64,000 bases of DNA from Acidobacteriota bacterium (GTDB taxonomy: Bacteria; Acidobacteriota; Terriglobia; Terriglobales; SCQP01), in contig DAHVCP010000019.1 of assembly GCA_027314025.1 (NCBI GenBank), forward strand, positions 1 to 64,000. Direction: 5' to 3'. The notes under the pieces are model-generated. The model did no database searches. It was given only the letters and a program-made list of their open reading frames with translations, and was not told where the DNA came from. Positions 10,101-17,500 of this stretch are shown here, piece by piece. How positions within the stretch are numbered: position 1 is the first letter of the stretch; each line of letters starts with the position of its first letter. A program made the translations under genes and the position numbers.

Positions 10101-10371
10101 GGGCCGCGGATTTTTCTTCTTTTTCCGCCACCCCGCCACGGGCGCGCCCACGCTCGTCAGCTTGCGCGGCAGCTACGCCCGCCTGATGGGCGTGCTGCAA
10201 TCCGCCGACGTCACCCCCACCACCCAAGCTGCCGCGGCGGTGCAACGGCACGCGGCGCAACTCCAGCCGCTCTTGGCGCGCTGGCGCGCCTTTGAGCGTT
10301 CCCTGCCCGCCCTGAACCAGAAACTGCAACAGGCCGGCCTGCCGCCGGTGCCCTTGGCGGCGGGACGATAA
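7195..10371 (+). CDS. Secreted VPS10/sortilin-type BNR-repeat protein
   Basis: This is a large (1058-residue) exported beta-propeller protein, often annotated as a glycosyl hydrolase although the catalytic role is rarely proven. A signal peptide (residues ~10-35, LPVLWALLLAALALPLAA) precedes many Asp-box-type repeats, such as STDGGRSW, SVDGGKTW, SDDAGAHW and TRDGGAHW, spread over residues ~70-680. The C-terminal third carries a beta-sandwich-like region and an Ala/Arg/Gln-rich helical segment. A good ribosome site (AAGGAG) lies 7 bases before the ATG, and a TACACT box at 7148 could be the -10 of a leadered transcript. The cytochrome c gene follows after 63 bases and may be co-transcribed. Similar proteins are very common in Acidobacteriota. 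Confidence 0.88.
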   Translation: MRQPRRPMARPSRSLPVLWALLLAALALPLAAQLPVAQLTAGLRWREIGPYRGGRTRAVSGVVQQPNVFYIGSVDGGVWRSNDYGRTWHPIFDHQPTGSIGAIAVAPSDPKIIYVGSGEGLHRPDLATGDGMYKSTDGGKTWTRIGLTDTQQIANVAVDPDNPNRVFVAALGHPYGPNPQRGIFLSTDGGRSWTKVLYKNAYTGGSDVEIDPQNPNIVYASLWQAQEAPWENGEFGGADGGLFKSTDGGRTWTQLTNGLPKNTQQVDIAIAPSDPSRLYATVAIGYPIEIFRSDDAGAHWYRVTTDPRPALRIGGGDIPVPKVDPRNPNVVYTCSTVIWKSVDGGKTWIGLRGAPGGDDYQNLWINPRHPQIMLAGSDQGAIVTVNGGESWSSWYNQPTAQVYHVATDNAFPYHVCSGQQDSGSVCISSRGNWGEITVRDWLPVGAEEYATVAPDPLNPNLVFGGKVSRFNWKTDQTANVAPLPLGGKNFRALRTEPLVFSPANPKALYFAGNTLWVTTDLGQSWKQISPDLSRKTWTDPSVLGMYRGSRPAQPTRRGVIYAVSPSPLKANLIWAGTDDGLVWITRDGGAHWTNVTPPGLKPWDKISSIDAGHFSPGAAYIAINTLRLDQMTPRLYRTENYGRTWTAINRGIRDNAATDVLRQDPKDRNLLFAGSERQVWVSFNNGDDWHSLRLNMPATSVRDLEIKGSDLIAATHGRGFWILDDITPLRQIQHAAAAPVYLYRPEKTYRVRWDTNTDTPLRPATPAGQNPPDGAILDYYLAHPARGPVTLAVYTAAGELVRRYSSANPPPPINPAKLGVPAYWQRPPQPLLATAGEHRFIWNLHYAPAPGLGRGLPMQAVAHNTPFSPNAPWVLPGMYTVKLTADGRTYSQPLRVVMDPRVKTPAAGLRRQFVLSMRMYRGIVRLSAALRRAQALQTRFAALRRQASGAAAVALAAASRRLDAVAGPQGRGFFFFFRHPATGAPTLVSLRGSYARLMGVLQSADVTPTTQAAAAVQRHAAQLQPLLARWRAFERSLPALNQKLQQAGLPPVPLAAGR

Positions 10372-10434
10372 TAGAACCGCGCCTCCGGCGGCGGCGACGA
10401 ACAAGCAGCGCGAAAAACCATCAGGAGAAACGGC

Positions 10435-11487
10435 ATGAACTATCCGGAACACCAGCGGCGGCTTTGGACGGTGATTGCGTTGGGCGCGGCGGCGGCGCTG
10501 TTTTTGGCGGCCAAGCCCGCCCACCGGCCCCAGCCCCCGCGCCACGCCGCGCAGATGCCGGCGGCGAAACCCGCGGCCAAGTCCAAGGTCAAGACCGCCG
10601 GCGAAATGCTTCCCGGCCTGACCGTGCTCAAGGATATCCCCGCCAGCGAGTTCATGCCCACCATGCATTACTTCACCGTGGCGCTGGGGGTGAAATGCGA
10701 GTTCTGCCACGTGCCTGGCAACTTCGCTTCCGACGCCAAGCCGCACAAGCGCCGCGCCATGCAGATGATTCGCATGGTCGAGGCCATTGACCGCGACAAC
10801 TTCCACGGCTTCCCCGCCGTCTCCTGCTACACCTGCCACCGCGGCTCGAACCATCCCGATGGGATTCCGCCGCTGCCCGGCGTCGCCGCGGCCCCGGGCC
10901 TGCATCCGCCGCAGGGCCAAACCGCGCTGCAAATTTATCAGCGCTATATCGCCGCCATCGGCGGCCAGGCGGCCATCGCCCGCGTGCAAAGCCTGGACGC
11001 GGCCGGCACCTTTACCGGCATGAACGGCCAAGCCGTGCCGCTGCAAGTCAGCTGGAAAGCGCCGGCGCCGCAATCGGAAGCCTTCGCCCATTTCACCTCC
11101 TCCGGCGGCGGCCTGCCGCATTGGTGGATGCAGGAGCTGACCGGCCGTTTGAAGGCCCAGCACGCTGCGTTCATTCCGGCGCTGGATTTGACCCAGCGCT
11201 TCGCCCATCTGCGCGTGCGCGGCGGCGCCAAGATCAACGGCCGGCCGGCGTATCGGATTCTGGCCTTCGGCAAAGGCGACTTCGAGCAGTTGTATTTCGA
11301 TGTCCAGACCGGATTGCTGCGGCGCGTCGTCACCTACCAGCGCTTGCCCGTCGCCATGTTGGGCCAGGCGACGGACTATGGCGATTACGTCGCGGCCAAT
11401 GGCGTCAAAACGCCGCGGCTGATCCGCATCACCGATCCCAGCGACAGCACCACCTTCCGCTTCACCCGCGTGACCGTCGGCCAATAG
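10435..11487 (+). CDS. Di-haem c-type cytochrome, reaction-centre cytochrome subunit-like
   Basis: This is an exported cytochrome c with an N-terminal membrane/signal segment (VIALGAAAALFLAA, residues ~13-26). Two haem-attachment motifs are present: CEFCH (near residue 87) and CYTCH (near residue 132). The segment between them (KPHKRRAMQMIRMVEAID) supplies methionines that could act as distal haem ligands. This arrangement matches the acidobacterial family annotated as photosynthetic reaction-centre cytochrome c subunit. No reaction-centre genes are nearby, so a general periplasmic electron-transfer role is more likely. A second domain of ~190 residues without haem motifs (ALQIYQRYIAAIGGQAAI ...) follows. 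It has a strong ribosome site (AGGAGAAAC). Confidence 0.85.
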   Translation: MNYPEHQRRLWTVIALGAAAALFLAAKPAHRPQPPRHAAQMPAAKPAAKSKVKTAGEMLPGLTVLKDIPASEFMPTMHYFTVALGVKCEFCHVPGNFASDAKPHKRRAMQMIRMVEAIDRDNFHGFPAVSCYTCHRGSNHPDGIPPLPGVAAAPGLHPPQGQTALQIYQRYIAAIGGQAAIARVQSLDAAGTFTGMNGQAVPLQVSWKAPAPQSEAFAHFTSSGGGLPHWWMQELTGRLKAQHAAFIPALDLTQRFAHLRVRGGAKINGRPAYRILAFGKGDFEQLYFDVQTGLLRRVVTYQRLPVAMLGQATDYGDYVAANGVKTPRLIRITDPSDSTTFRFTRVTVGQ

Positions 11488-11634
11488 CCGGCCCGGCAGT
11501 TCAGACCGGCGGGGCCCCGCCCGCGGCAGAGCCCGCGCTGCGCCTGTCCTCCGCACGCCAGGAGACCCCGCTGAACACGCGCCCGCCGGGCCGAGCGGCG
11601 GCCCGCGGCGTTTAGCCCCGATTGCCGGGCACGT

Positions 11635-11640
11635 TAAAAT
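11635..11640 (+). promoter_or_regulatory. -10-like TAAAAT, leaderless spacing
   Basis: TAAAAT ends 7 bases before the ATG at 11648. Transcription would start at or next to the start codon. This is one reason to prefer 11648 over the ATG at 11639, which overlaps the box. Confidence 0.4.
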
Positions 11641-11647
11641 GGCAGCA

Positions 11648-12016
11648 ATGGATCCCGCACCTTCAGGATTCGCGCGGGCGGGGCGGGCCGCGGCTTGGCT
11701 GCTCAGCCGCCGGGCCCGCGGCGGCGGGGGCGTCGTCGCCGGGGCGGCGGCGACCGCGGTCAGGGGCGTGGCCCGTCATGTGGCCGCCCTGCTGCGCCAG
11801 CTGCTGCTGCAACTCACCGGCGTCGCCTTCGCCTTTTTCGCCTTGGGCTTCGGCTATCACGGCATTGAAACCTGGCGGCAATTTGAACGTCACTCCCCGC
11901 TGGCGGGCAACGGCGATACCGTCGTGGTCGGGGAACTCGCGCTGGCGCTGGTGTTCGCCTATTTCGCCGTAAGCTCCTTCCTCCGCGCCGGCCAAGCCCG
12001 CGCCCGGCGGCGCTAG
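11648..12016 (+). CDS. Small two-helix membrane protein, unknown function
   Basis: This 122-residue hypothetical protein has an Ala/Arg/Gly-rich N-terminus followed by two predicted membrane helices (LLLQLTGVAFAFFALGFGYHG and LALALVFAYFAVSSFLRAG), then an arginine-rich cytoplasmic end (ARARRR). I recognise no family. It lies just upstream of the mutase gene (15-base gap) and may be co-transcribed with it. The start at 11648 is chosen because a TAAAAT box sits 7 bases before it; the other in-frame ATG (11639) overlaps that box. Confidence 0.6.
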   Translation: MDPAPSGFARAGRAAAWLLSRRARGGGGVVAGAAATAVRGVARHVAALLRQLLLQLTGVAFAFFALGFGYHGIETWRQFERHSPLAGNGDTVVVGELALALVFAYFAVSSFLRAGQARARRR

Positions 12017-12031
12017 GGATCGCCGGCCACC

Positions 12032-13621
12032 ATGGCGGATTTCCCCGAGAACAATCCCGACGGCGTTTTCCGCCCCGCCGACTTGGCCGGCCAGGATCCC
12101 GCCGCAACCTTGGGCGAACCCGGCCGCTATCCCTTCACCCGCGGCGTCCACGCCACCATGTATCGCGGCCGCGCCTGGACCATGCGCCAGTATGCCGGCT
12201 ACGCCGGCGCGGCCGAATCGAACCGCCGCTATCACTATCTGCTGGCCCAAGGCGCCACTGGTCTTTCCGTGGCCTTCGACCTGCCCACCCAAATCGGCCT
12301 GGACAGCGACGATCCGCTGGCGCGGGGAGAAGTGGGCCGCGTCGGCGTCGCCATCGCCACGCTGGGGGACATGGAGGAACTGACCGCCGGGCTGCCGCTG
12401 GAACGCGTCTCGGTGTCCATGACCATCAACGCCACCGCCGCCATTTTGCTGGCCATGTACCTCGCCGCCGCCAAACGGCGCGGCATGGACCCGCGGCGGC
12501 TGAGCGGCACCGTGCAGAACGACATCCTGAAGGAGTACATCGCCCGCGGCACCTACATCTATCCCCTGGCGCCGGCGATGCGCCTGGTCACCGACATCTT
12601 CGAATACGCCTCGCGCGAACTGCCCGCCTGGAACACCATCTCCATCTCCGGTTATCACATGCGCGAGGCCGGCTGCACCGCCGCCCAGGAACTGGCCTTC
12701 ACCCTCGCCAACGGCATCACCTACGTGCGCGCGGCGGTGGAGCGGGGCTTGGCGGTGGATGACTTCGCCCCCCGGTTGTCGTTCTTCTTCAACGCCCACA
12801 ACGGGCTGATCACCGAGGTGGCGAAGTTCCGCGCCGCCCGGCGCATGTGGGCGCGGCGCATGCGGGAAGAGTTCGGCGCCGCCCAGCCCCGCTCCTGGGC
12901 CTTGCGCTTCCACGCCCAAACCGGCGGCTCGACGCTGACCGCGCAGCAGCCCCGCGTCAACCTGATGCGCACCGCCTATCAGGCTTTGGCGGCGGTGCTC
13001 GGCGGCGCCCAGTCGCTTCATGCCAACTCCTTTGATGAAGCCCTCGGCCTGCCCACCGAGGAGGCGGCCTTGCTGGCCGTGCGCACGCAACAGGTGCTGG
13101 CGCATGAGGCCGGCGTCGCCGAAATCGTGGACGCCCTCGGCGGCAGCTACGCGGTCGAGACCCTCACCAACCGCCTGGAGCGGGAGGCGGAGGATTACCT
13201 CGCCCGCATCCACGCCATGGGCGGCATGCCTCGCGCCATTGAAACCGGCTACGTGCAGCGGGAGATTCAAAACGCCGCCTACGCCTACCAGCGGCGAGTG
13301 GAAAGCGGCGAACAGGTCGTCGTCGGCGTCAACCGGTTCACCCAAAATGACTCCGCCTCCGCGCCCGGCGCCTCGGTGCCGGTGCTGCGCATTGATCCCG
13401 CCGCCGAAAAGCAGCAGATTGCCCGCCTCGAAGCCTGGCGCAAGGCGCGGGATGCCGCCCGTTGCCAGGCGGCGATTGACCAGCTCCAGGCGGCGGCCCA
13501 AGGCGCCGGCAATCTTCTGCCCCCCATCCTGGCCGCGGTCGAGGCCGGCGCCACCACCGGTGAAATCGCCGGCCGCCTGCGGCAAACCTTCGGCGAATAC
13601 CATGAGGCGGTGACGGTATAA
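12032..13621 (+). CDS. Methylmalonyl-CoA mutase-type large subunit (no B12 domain)
   Basis: This is the catalytic TIM-barrel subunit of an adenosylcobalamin-dependent acyl-CoA mutase that interconverts methylmalonyl- and succinyl-CoA, or isobutyryl- and butyryl-CoA. Conserved blocks include [62 protein letters not shown] and [14 protein letters not shown]. At 529 residues it stops before the C-terminal cobalamin-binding domain, like stand-alone large subunits that pair with a separate ~140-residue B12 subunit. No such subunit is encoded in the window. I have not resolved from the sequence whether it is a methylmalonyl- or isobutyryl-CoA mutase. An ABC ATPase gene starts 8 bases after the stop. 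Confidence 0.92.
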   Translation: MADFPENNPDGVFRPADLAGQDPAATLGEPGRYPFTRGVHATMYRGRAWTMRQYAGYAGAAESNRRYHYLLAQGATGLSVAFDLPTQIGLDSDDPLARGEVGRVGVAIATLGDMEELTAGLPLERVSVSMTINATAAILLAMYLAAAKRRGMDPRRLSGTVQNDILKEYIARGTYIYPLAPAMRLVTDIFEYASRELPAWNTISISGYHMREAGCTAAQELAFTLANGITYVRAAVERGLAVDDFAPRLSFFFNAHNGLITEVAKFRAARRMWARRMREEFGAAQPRSWALRFHAQTGGSTLTAQQPRVNLMRTAYQALAAVLGGAQSLHANSFDEALGLPTEEAALLAVRTQQVLAHEAGVAEIVDALGGSYAVETLTNRLEREAEDYLARIHAMGGMPRAIETGYVQREIQNAAYAYQRRVESGEQVVVGVNRFTQNDSASAPGASVPVLRIDPAAEKQQIARLEAWRKARDAARCQAAIDQLQAAAQGAGNLLPPILAAVEAGATTGEIAGRLRQTFGEYHEAVTV

Positions 13622-13629
13622 CCGGCGCG

Positions 13630-14253
13630 GTGCAATCTGGGTTGCGGCTGGAGGGCGTAACCGCGCAAGCCGGCGACTTTCGCCTGGGCCCGATCAGCGC
13701 CGCCGTCCCCGCCGGCCAGCGCTTGTGGCTCCTTGGTCCCACCGGCAGTGGAAAGAGTTTGCTGTTGCAGGTCATCGCCGGCATCGTGCCGCAGACCGCC
13801 GGACAAATGACGTGGAACGGGATGGCCTTCGGCGATTGGCCGCCGGAAGCCCGCGCCAGCGGCTGGGCCCCGCAAGATGCGTTGCTGTTTCCCCACCTGA
13901 ACGGCCGGCAAAACGTAGCCTTCGGCGCGCCGCGGCAGCCCGCCGCCGGGCCAGAGTGGGAGGCCCTGGTAGCGGCGCTGGAAATTGGCGCTCTTTTGCT
14001 CCGCGCCCCGCGCGAACTCAGCGGCGGCGAGCAGCAGCGGCTGGCCCTGGCGCGAGCCCTTTGGCGGCGGACAAATCTGTTGCTGTTGGATGAGCCCCTT
14101 TCGGCTCTCGGCCCAGATTGGCGCGGTCGGCTGGATGCGCTCCTAACCGCCGCTTGCGAGCGTGGCGCCGTCGTCGTGGAAACCGGCCATCACGCCCCCC
14201 CCGCCGCTGCCGCCGCGAATGTCCTCCGCCTCGCCGCCGGACGCATGGCCTAG
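13630..14253 (+). CDS. Orphan ABC transporter ATP-binding protein
   Basis: This is a compact 207-residue ABC ATPase with a GTG start. Visible motifs are Walker A (GPTGSGKS), a Q-loop (WAPQDALLFPHL), the ABC signature (LSGGEQQR), Walker B (LLLLDEP) and the H-loop (VVETGHH). It resembles the nucleotide-binding subunits of small-molecule importers such as molybdate or polyamine systems. No permease or binding protein is adjacent, so the substrate and partners are unknown. The 8-base gap to the mutase gene suggests co-transcription. Confidence 0.85.
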   Translation: MQSGLRLEGVTAQAGDFRLGPISAAVPAGQRLWLLGPTGSGKSLLLQVIAGIVPQTAGQMTWNGMAFGDWPPEARASGWAPQDALLFPHLNGRQNVAFGAPRQPAAGPEWEALVAALEIGALLLRAPRELSGGEQQRLALARALWRRTNLLLLDEPLSALGPDWRGRLDALLTAACERGAVVVETGHHAPPAAAAANVLRLAAGRMA

Positions 14254-14286
14254 GGCCGAGGCCGAGCGGCGGGCGCGGCTTCCTCG

Positions 14287-14310
14287 CGCGCCCTGATGAT
14301 GACGGGCGCG
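14287..14310. terminator. Hairpin between convergent genes, no U-tract
   Basis: CGCGCCC (14287-14293) and GGGCGCG (14304-14310) form a 7-bp stem with a 10-base loop, between the ABC ATPase and the convergent DedA-like gene. There is no T-run, so terminator function is uncertain. Twelve bases further lies GGGCTGAAGCCC (14322-14333), a member of the small hairpin family also seen at 50320 and 53686. Confidence 0.35.
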
Positions 14311-14359
14311 GGGGCTGCGGCGGGCTGAAGCCCATCCCACGCCTCGTGGCCGGGGGCCA

Positions 14360-15049
14360 TTACTCCGCGCGGCGCCGTTCCGGCTGCGGCCCTCCGCCAA
14401 CCTGAGGCCGCGTGCCGCCGCCCCGGCGCCGGTCGCTGCGCCGCGCCGTCCGGATTAGCTGGTAAATCGAATACGCGCTGCCGACCACCGCCACCACGAC
14501 GATGAAGTCAATCACGTAGCGAAACGTCGGCGTCTTCAGCCAGGCGACAATGCCCCGCCCAAACCACACCGCCAAGGCCGCCTCGGCGGAAAATCGAATC
14601 GCCCGCATCACCGCCAACGCCCACAGGAATTGATGCCGCGGAACTTCCAGCGCCCCGGCGGCGATCACCCAAATCGTGAACGGAAACGGCGGTGGAATGA
14701 TGCCGGGAAGCGCCAAAAGCCACGGTCCTTTGCCCGAGACCTTGGCATGAATTTGTTCGAACTTCCGCGCCGAGACATGCGCCTGAATGAAGCTCTCTCC
14801 GCCTTTGCGCCCCATCCAGTACATCATGTACGCGCCCACCAGCGACCCTGCCGTGGCGGCCAGCGCGAATAGCGGCGCGACCTCGTGGTGCAACGACGCC
14901 AGCACGATCACCGATAGGTCAATCGCCAGTGGCAGCGTCAAGAAAGTGGAATCCAAAAAGCTGAGGACCAGCACGCCCCAAGCGCCGTAGTGGATGAAGA
15001 AATGGCCCACGGCGGTGAACCAGTCGCCGTGGAGCAATGGGGTCGCCAT
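14360..15049 (-). CDS. DedA/VTT-domain membrane protein
   Basis: This polytopic membrane protein belongs to the VTT (DedA/SNARE-associated, YqaA-like) family, whose members are linked to lipid scrambling and membrane homeostasis. Recognisable parts include the first membrane/re-entrant region (GAWGVLVLSFLDSTFLTLPLA), YMMYWMGRKGGESF, and the proline-rich block LLALPGIIPPPFPFT, which matches the conserved re-entrant G/P-rich motif. About five hydrophobic segments are followed by a basic, Gly/Arg-rich cytoplasmic tail. I chose the ATG at 15049; a GTG at 15055 is possible. The ATG is 6 bases downstream of a TAAACT box, consistent with a leaderless message. Confidence 0.85.
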   Translation of the reverse strand: MATPLLHGDWFTAVGHFFIHYGAWGVLVLSFLDSTFLTLPLAIDLSVIVLASLHHEVAPLFALAATAGSLVGAYMMYWMGRKGGESFIQAHVSARKFEQIHAKVSGKGPWLLALPGIIPPPFPFTIWVIAAGALEVPRHQFLWALAVMRAIRFSAEAALAVWFGRGIVAWLKTPTFRYVIDFIVVVAVVGSAYSIYQLIRTARRSDRRRGGGTRPQVGGGPQPERRRAE

Positions 15050-15055
15050 ACGCAC

Positions 15056-15061
15056 AGTTTA
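15056..15061 (-). promoter_or_regulatory. -10-like TAAACT, leaderless spacing
   Basis: Read on the minus strand, TAAACT ends 6 bases before the ATG at 15049 of the DedA-like gene. Confidence 0.35.
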
Positions 15062-15316
15062 GATGCTCCGGCCCGAGTTCCTGGACCAAGGCTGCCCGGG
15101 CGGCGGGCAGGCGGGCATGGTGGACAATGGCGGCGAAGCGCGGCGGCGACGAGCACTGCGGCGGCGATAAAGGGCCGGCGACGGTGGAAACGGTTGGCGC
15201 GCCGTTGGCGAGAAGGGATGGTGGAAAAGGACGGAAAGGCGCGTTGACCCGGCATTCTTGCCGCGCCGCGCCGCATCCGCGCCTACACTTGAAAAGATTC
15301 CCTGGGATTCGCCTGC

Positions 15317-15526
15317 ATGGATAGCCCGGAAGAACGCGCCTACCGTTCGGCGTTTCGCCGTGTCGAGGCGTTGCAGATCGAACTCGCGCGCCATGTGTAT
15401 TCCGTGCAGCGCCGCCAGGATGCGGAGCGCAAGCTGGAAACGGCGATGACGGCCCTGGATGCGGCGCGGCGCAACTTGTTGATATTGCGCAACCGCAACA
15501 AGCGCGCGCCCGCCGGTCACGGTTAG
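15317..15526 (+). CDS. Small coiled-coil protein, unknown function
   Basis: This 69-residue protein is highly charged and almost wholly helical in character. Heptad-like spacing (VEALQIELARHVYSV ... LETAMTALDAARRNLLIL) suggests a coiled coil. It has no membrane segment or signal. A TACACT box at 15284-15289 lies 27 bases before the ATG, and the next gene has its own TACACT box at 15547. No family is recognised. It is listed because the frame fills a gap between divergent and downstream genes and has protein-like composition. Confidence 0.5.
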   Translation: MDSPEERAYRSAFRRVEALQIELARHVYSVQRRQDAERKLETAMTALDAARRNLLILRNRNKRAPAGHG

Positions 15527-15546
15527 CCGCCGCCCCGCCGGCGCGC

Positions 15547-15552
15547 TACACT
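15547..15552 (+). promoter_or_regulatory. -10-like TACACT, leaderless spacing
   Basis: TACACT ends 8 bases before the ATG at 15561. The same hexamer occurs upstream of the genes at 7195 and 15317 and, on the minus strand, upstream of the LysR gene (18440-18445). Confidence 0.4.
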
Positions 15553-15560
15553 GAACCGGC

Positions 15561-16472
15561 ATGAGCGCGCGCAGCCGGAGTTGGAATTTGGACCGTGGGC
15601 TGGCGGCGGCGGCGATCGTATTGGCGCTGGCGGCTTGGAGCCTGCCCGCGCTGCACCTCGTCACCCCGGTCACCGCGCCGCAACAATGGTCCACCTGGAA
15701 GTTGGCGCTGCCCGCCTCGGCGCAAGGATCCCCCGCCCAGCCCACCCTGAACCAGCGCATCACGCAACTGGCCAACCTCGACCGGCAGTGGCGGGCGTTG
15801 GCCCGCGGTGCAGCTGCGCCCCCCGCGGCGGACGCGGCCACCGGCCAAAACTCGGGCCCCGGTTCGGGCTGGAAATGGTCGGCCGTGCGCGCCGTTCCCT
15901 GGGCCGTCGCCGTCGCCGCCTGGGCGGCGGTGCTCGCGGCTTTGGCCCTCGTCCTGCGCTGGCGCGGCCTCACCATGCTCGCGGCCGCGGCCGGGGCCGC
16001 CGGCGCCGCCTACGCCGCCGTCGTCAGTCCCGCCGCGACGGCTTTGGCGCGCGCGGAACTGCGCCATGCGCTGGCGACCGCGCGAAGCCGCTGGCCCTGG
16101 ACCGCAATGTTCTCCTTCCGCCTGCATCCCCCGGCCTTGACCGTGGCGATCGGCGTCTGGGTGCTATTGGCGGCGTTTCTGGCGGTTCTGGTGCTGGGCG
16201 GCGGGGGCGGGGGCCGCCACCGGGGATCGCGGGGGCCGCGCGTTTTGTCCAGCGGGCAAAGCAGGCGCGGGAAGGCCGCAAAATTCCCCGTGCGCCTATG
16301 GCGCGCAGAAGAAGGCGGCAGCTCGCCCCGGCAACAGCTGCGGCGCGGCCCCCAGCGACGCGCCGGCTGGGCTGGGGCGAGCGGGGTCCCCGGCCCAGCC
16401 AGTCGCGTAAGCGGGAAGCGCGGCGCAGCCGCGCTGGGGCCCGCGCCCAGCAACGGAAAGGCGCGGGCATGA
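15561..16472 (+). CDS. Multi-pass membrane protein, unknown function, with repeat-derived tail
   Basis: This hypothetical protein (303 residues) has about four hydrophobic segments: residues ~12-32, ~112-134, ~137-155 and ~192-214. A ~75-residue loop between the first two carries WSTWKLALP and NQRITQLANLDRQWRALA. The C-terminal ~90 residues are Gly/Arg/Ser-rich and look unlike a folded domain; their DNA overlaps an interspersed repeat (16356-16449) seen again near 41.2 kb. The stop codon overlaps the galE start as ATGA, so translation of galE may be coupled. No family is recognised. Confidence 0.55.
   Translation: MSARSRSWNLDRGLAAAAIVLALAAWSLPALHLVTPVTAPQQWSTWKLALPASAQGSPAQPTLNQRITQLANLDRQWRALARGAAAPPAADAATGQNSGPGSGWKWSAVRAVPWAVAVAAWAAVLAALALVLRWRGLTMLAAAAGAAGAAYAAVVSPAATALARAELRHALATARSRWPWTAMFSFRLHPPALTVAIGVWVLLAAFLAVLVLGGGGGGRHRGSRGPRVLSSGQSRRGKAAKFPVRLWRAEEGGSSPRQQLRRGPQRRAGWAGASGVPGPASRVSGKRGAAALGPAPSNGKARA
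16356..16449. repeat. Interspersed GC-rich repeat, copy 1
   Basis: It begins with CGACGCGCCGGCTGG (16356-16370) and ends with CTGGGGCCCGCGCCCA (16434-16449). The same two blocks, in the same order and with similar GGGGCGA and CCAGCC pieces between, recur at 41206-41356. The end block CTGGGGCCCGCGCCC also occurs at 38678-38692. The copy lies inside the 3' end of the preceding coding region. Confidence 0.55.
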
Positions 16473-17485
16473 GAATCTTGGTCACCGGCGGCGCCGGCTA
16501 CATCGGCGGCGTAATGGTGGAAACGCTATTGGCCGCGGGCCATGAAGTCGTGGTCCTCGACAACCTCTGCCACGGCTATCGGGACAACGTTCCGCCCGAA
16601 GCCCGCTGGGTGCCGGGCGATGTCGGCGATCCCGCCGCGCTGGCGGCGGCCTTCGCGGCGCCCGTGGACGGCGTCATCCACATGGCGGCGCATATCGAAG
16701 TCGGCGACTCCATGCGCCAGCCGCGGAAATATTTCGACAATAACCTCGCCCGGCCCTGGGCCCTGCTGGAGGCCATGGAGCGCGCCGGCACGCGGCGCTT
16801 CGTCCTCAGCTCCACCGCCGCGGTGTACGGCACGCCGGAGCGGACCCCGATCGTGGAATCCGCGCCCACGCGCCCGCTGAATCCCTACGGCTGGAGCAAG
16901 CTGATGCTGGAGCAAACCCTGTTCTGGCACGCCTGCCATCGCGGCCTCCGCTACGCCGCGCTGCGCTACTTCAACGCCGCCGGCGCCACCGCCGAGCATG
17001 GCGAACAGCACCAGCCGGAAAGCCACCTGATCCCGCTGGTGCTGGAGGCGGCGGCCGGCGAGCGCGAGGCGATCCAGATCTTCGGCGCCGATTACGATAC
17101 CCCGGACGGCACCTGCGTCCGCGACTATATTCATGTCCGCGATCTCGCCGCGGCCCACCTGATCGCCCTGGCGGCGCTGGAAACTCTAGCCGAGCCGCCC
17201 GCCGATTTGGCCGCCGCCGCCTACAACTTGGGCAATGGCGCCGGCTTCTCCGTCCGCCAGGTCATCGCCGCCGCCGAGCAGGTCTGCGGCCGCCGCATTC
17301 CCGTCCGCGAAGCCCCGCGCCGCCCTGGCGATCCCGCGCGGCTGGTGGCCGCGGCGGAGAAAATGCGCCAGGCGGGCTGGACCCCACAGTTTCCCGAGCT
17401 GGAGGCGATCGTCGCTTCCGCCTGGCGGTACAAGCAGACGCACCGCGCCGCCGCCCCGTTCGGCGCTCCCGCCGCGGGCGCCTAG
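16469..17485 (+). CDS. galE: UDP-glucose 4-epimerase
   Basis: This is an NAD-dependent short-chain dehydrogenase-type epimerase that interconverts UDP-glucose and UDP-galactose for the Leloir pathway and surface polysaccharides. The 338 residues match the family. The Rossmann motif TGGAGYIGG is at the N-terminus, SSTAAVYG carries the catalytic Ser, and YGWSK is the YxxxK pair. DGTCVRDYIHVRDLA is the GalE-typical block, and GNGAGFSVRQVI follows. Translation starts within the stop codon of the preceding membrane protein gene (ATGA overlap). A related UDP-sugar epimerase activity cannot be excluded. Confidence 0.93.
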   Translation: MRILVTGGAGYIGGVMVETLLAAGHEVVVLDNLCHGYRDNVPPEARWVPGDVGDPAALAAAFAAPVDGVIHMAAHIEVGDSMRQPRKYFDNNLARPWALLEAMERAGTRRFVLSSTAAVYGTPERTPIVESAPTRPLNPYGWSKLMLEQTLFWHACHRGLRYAALRYFNAAGATAEHGEQHQPESHLIPLVLEAAAGEREAIQIFGADYDTPDGTCVRDYIHVRDLAAAHLIALAALETLAEPPADLAAAAYNLGNGAGFSVRQVIAAAEQVCGRRIPVREAPRRPGDPARLVAAAEKMRQAGWTPQFPELEAIVASAWRYKQTHRAAAPFGAPAAGA

Positions 17486-17500
17486 CGGCCCGGCTGGCGG

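Noticed and set aside
15561-17485. Single long frame running from 15581 through galE
   Set aside because: Only the part from 16469 has galE homology; the upstream part is a shadow of the membrane-protein gene in another frame.
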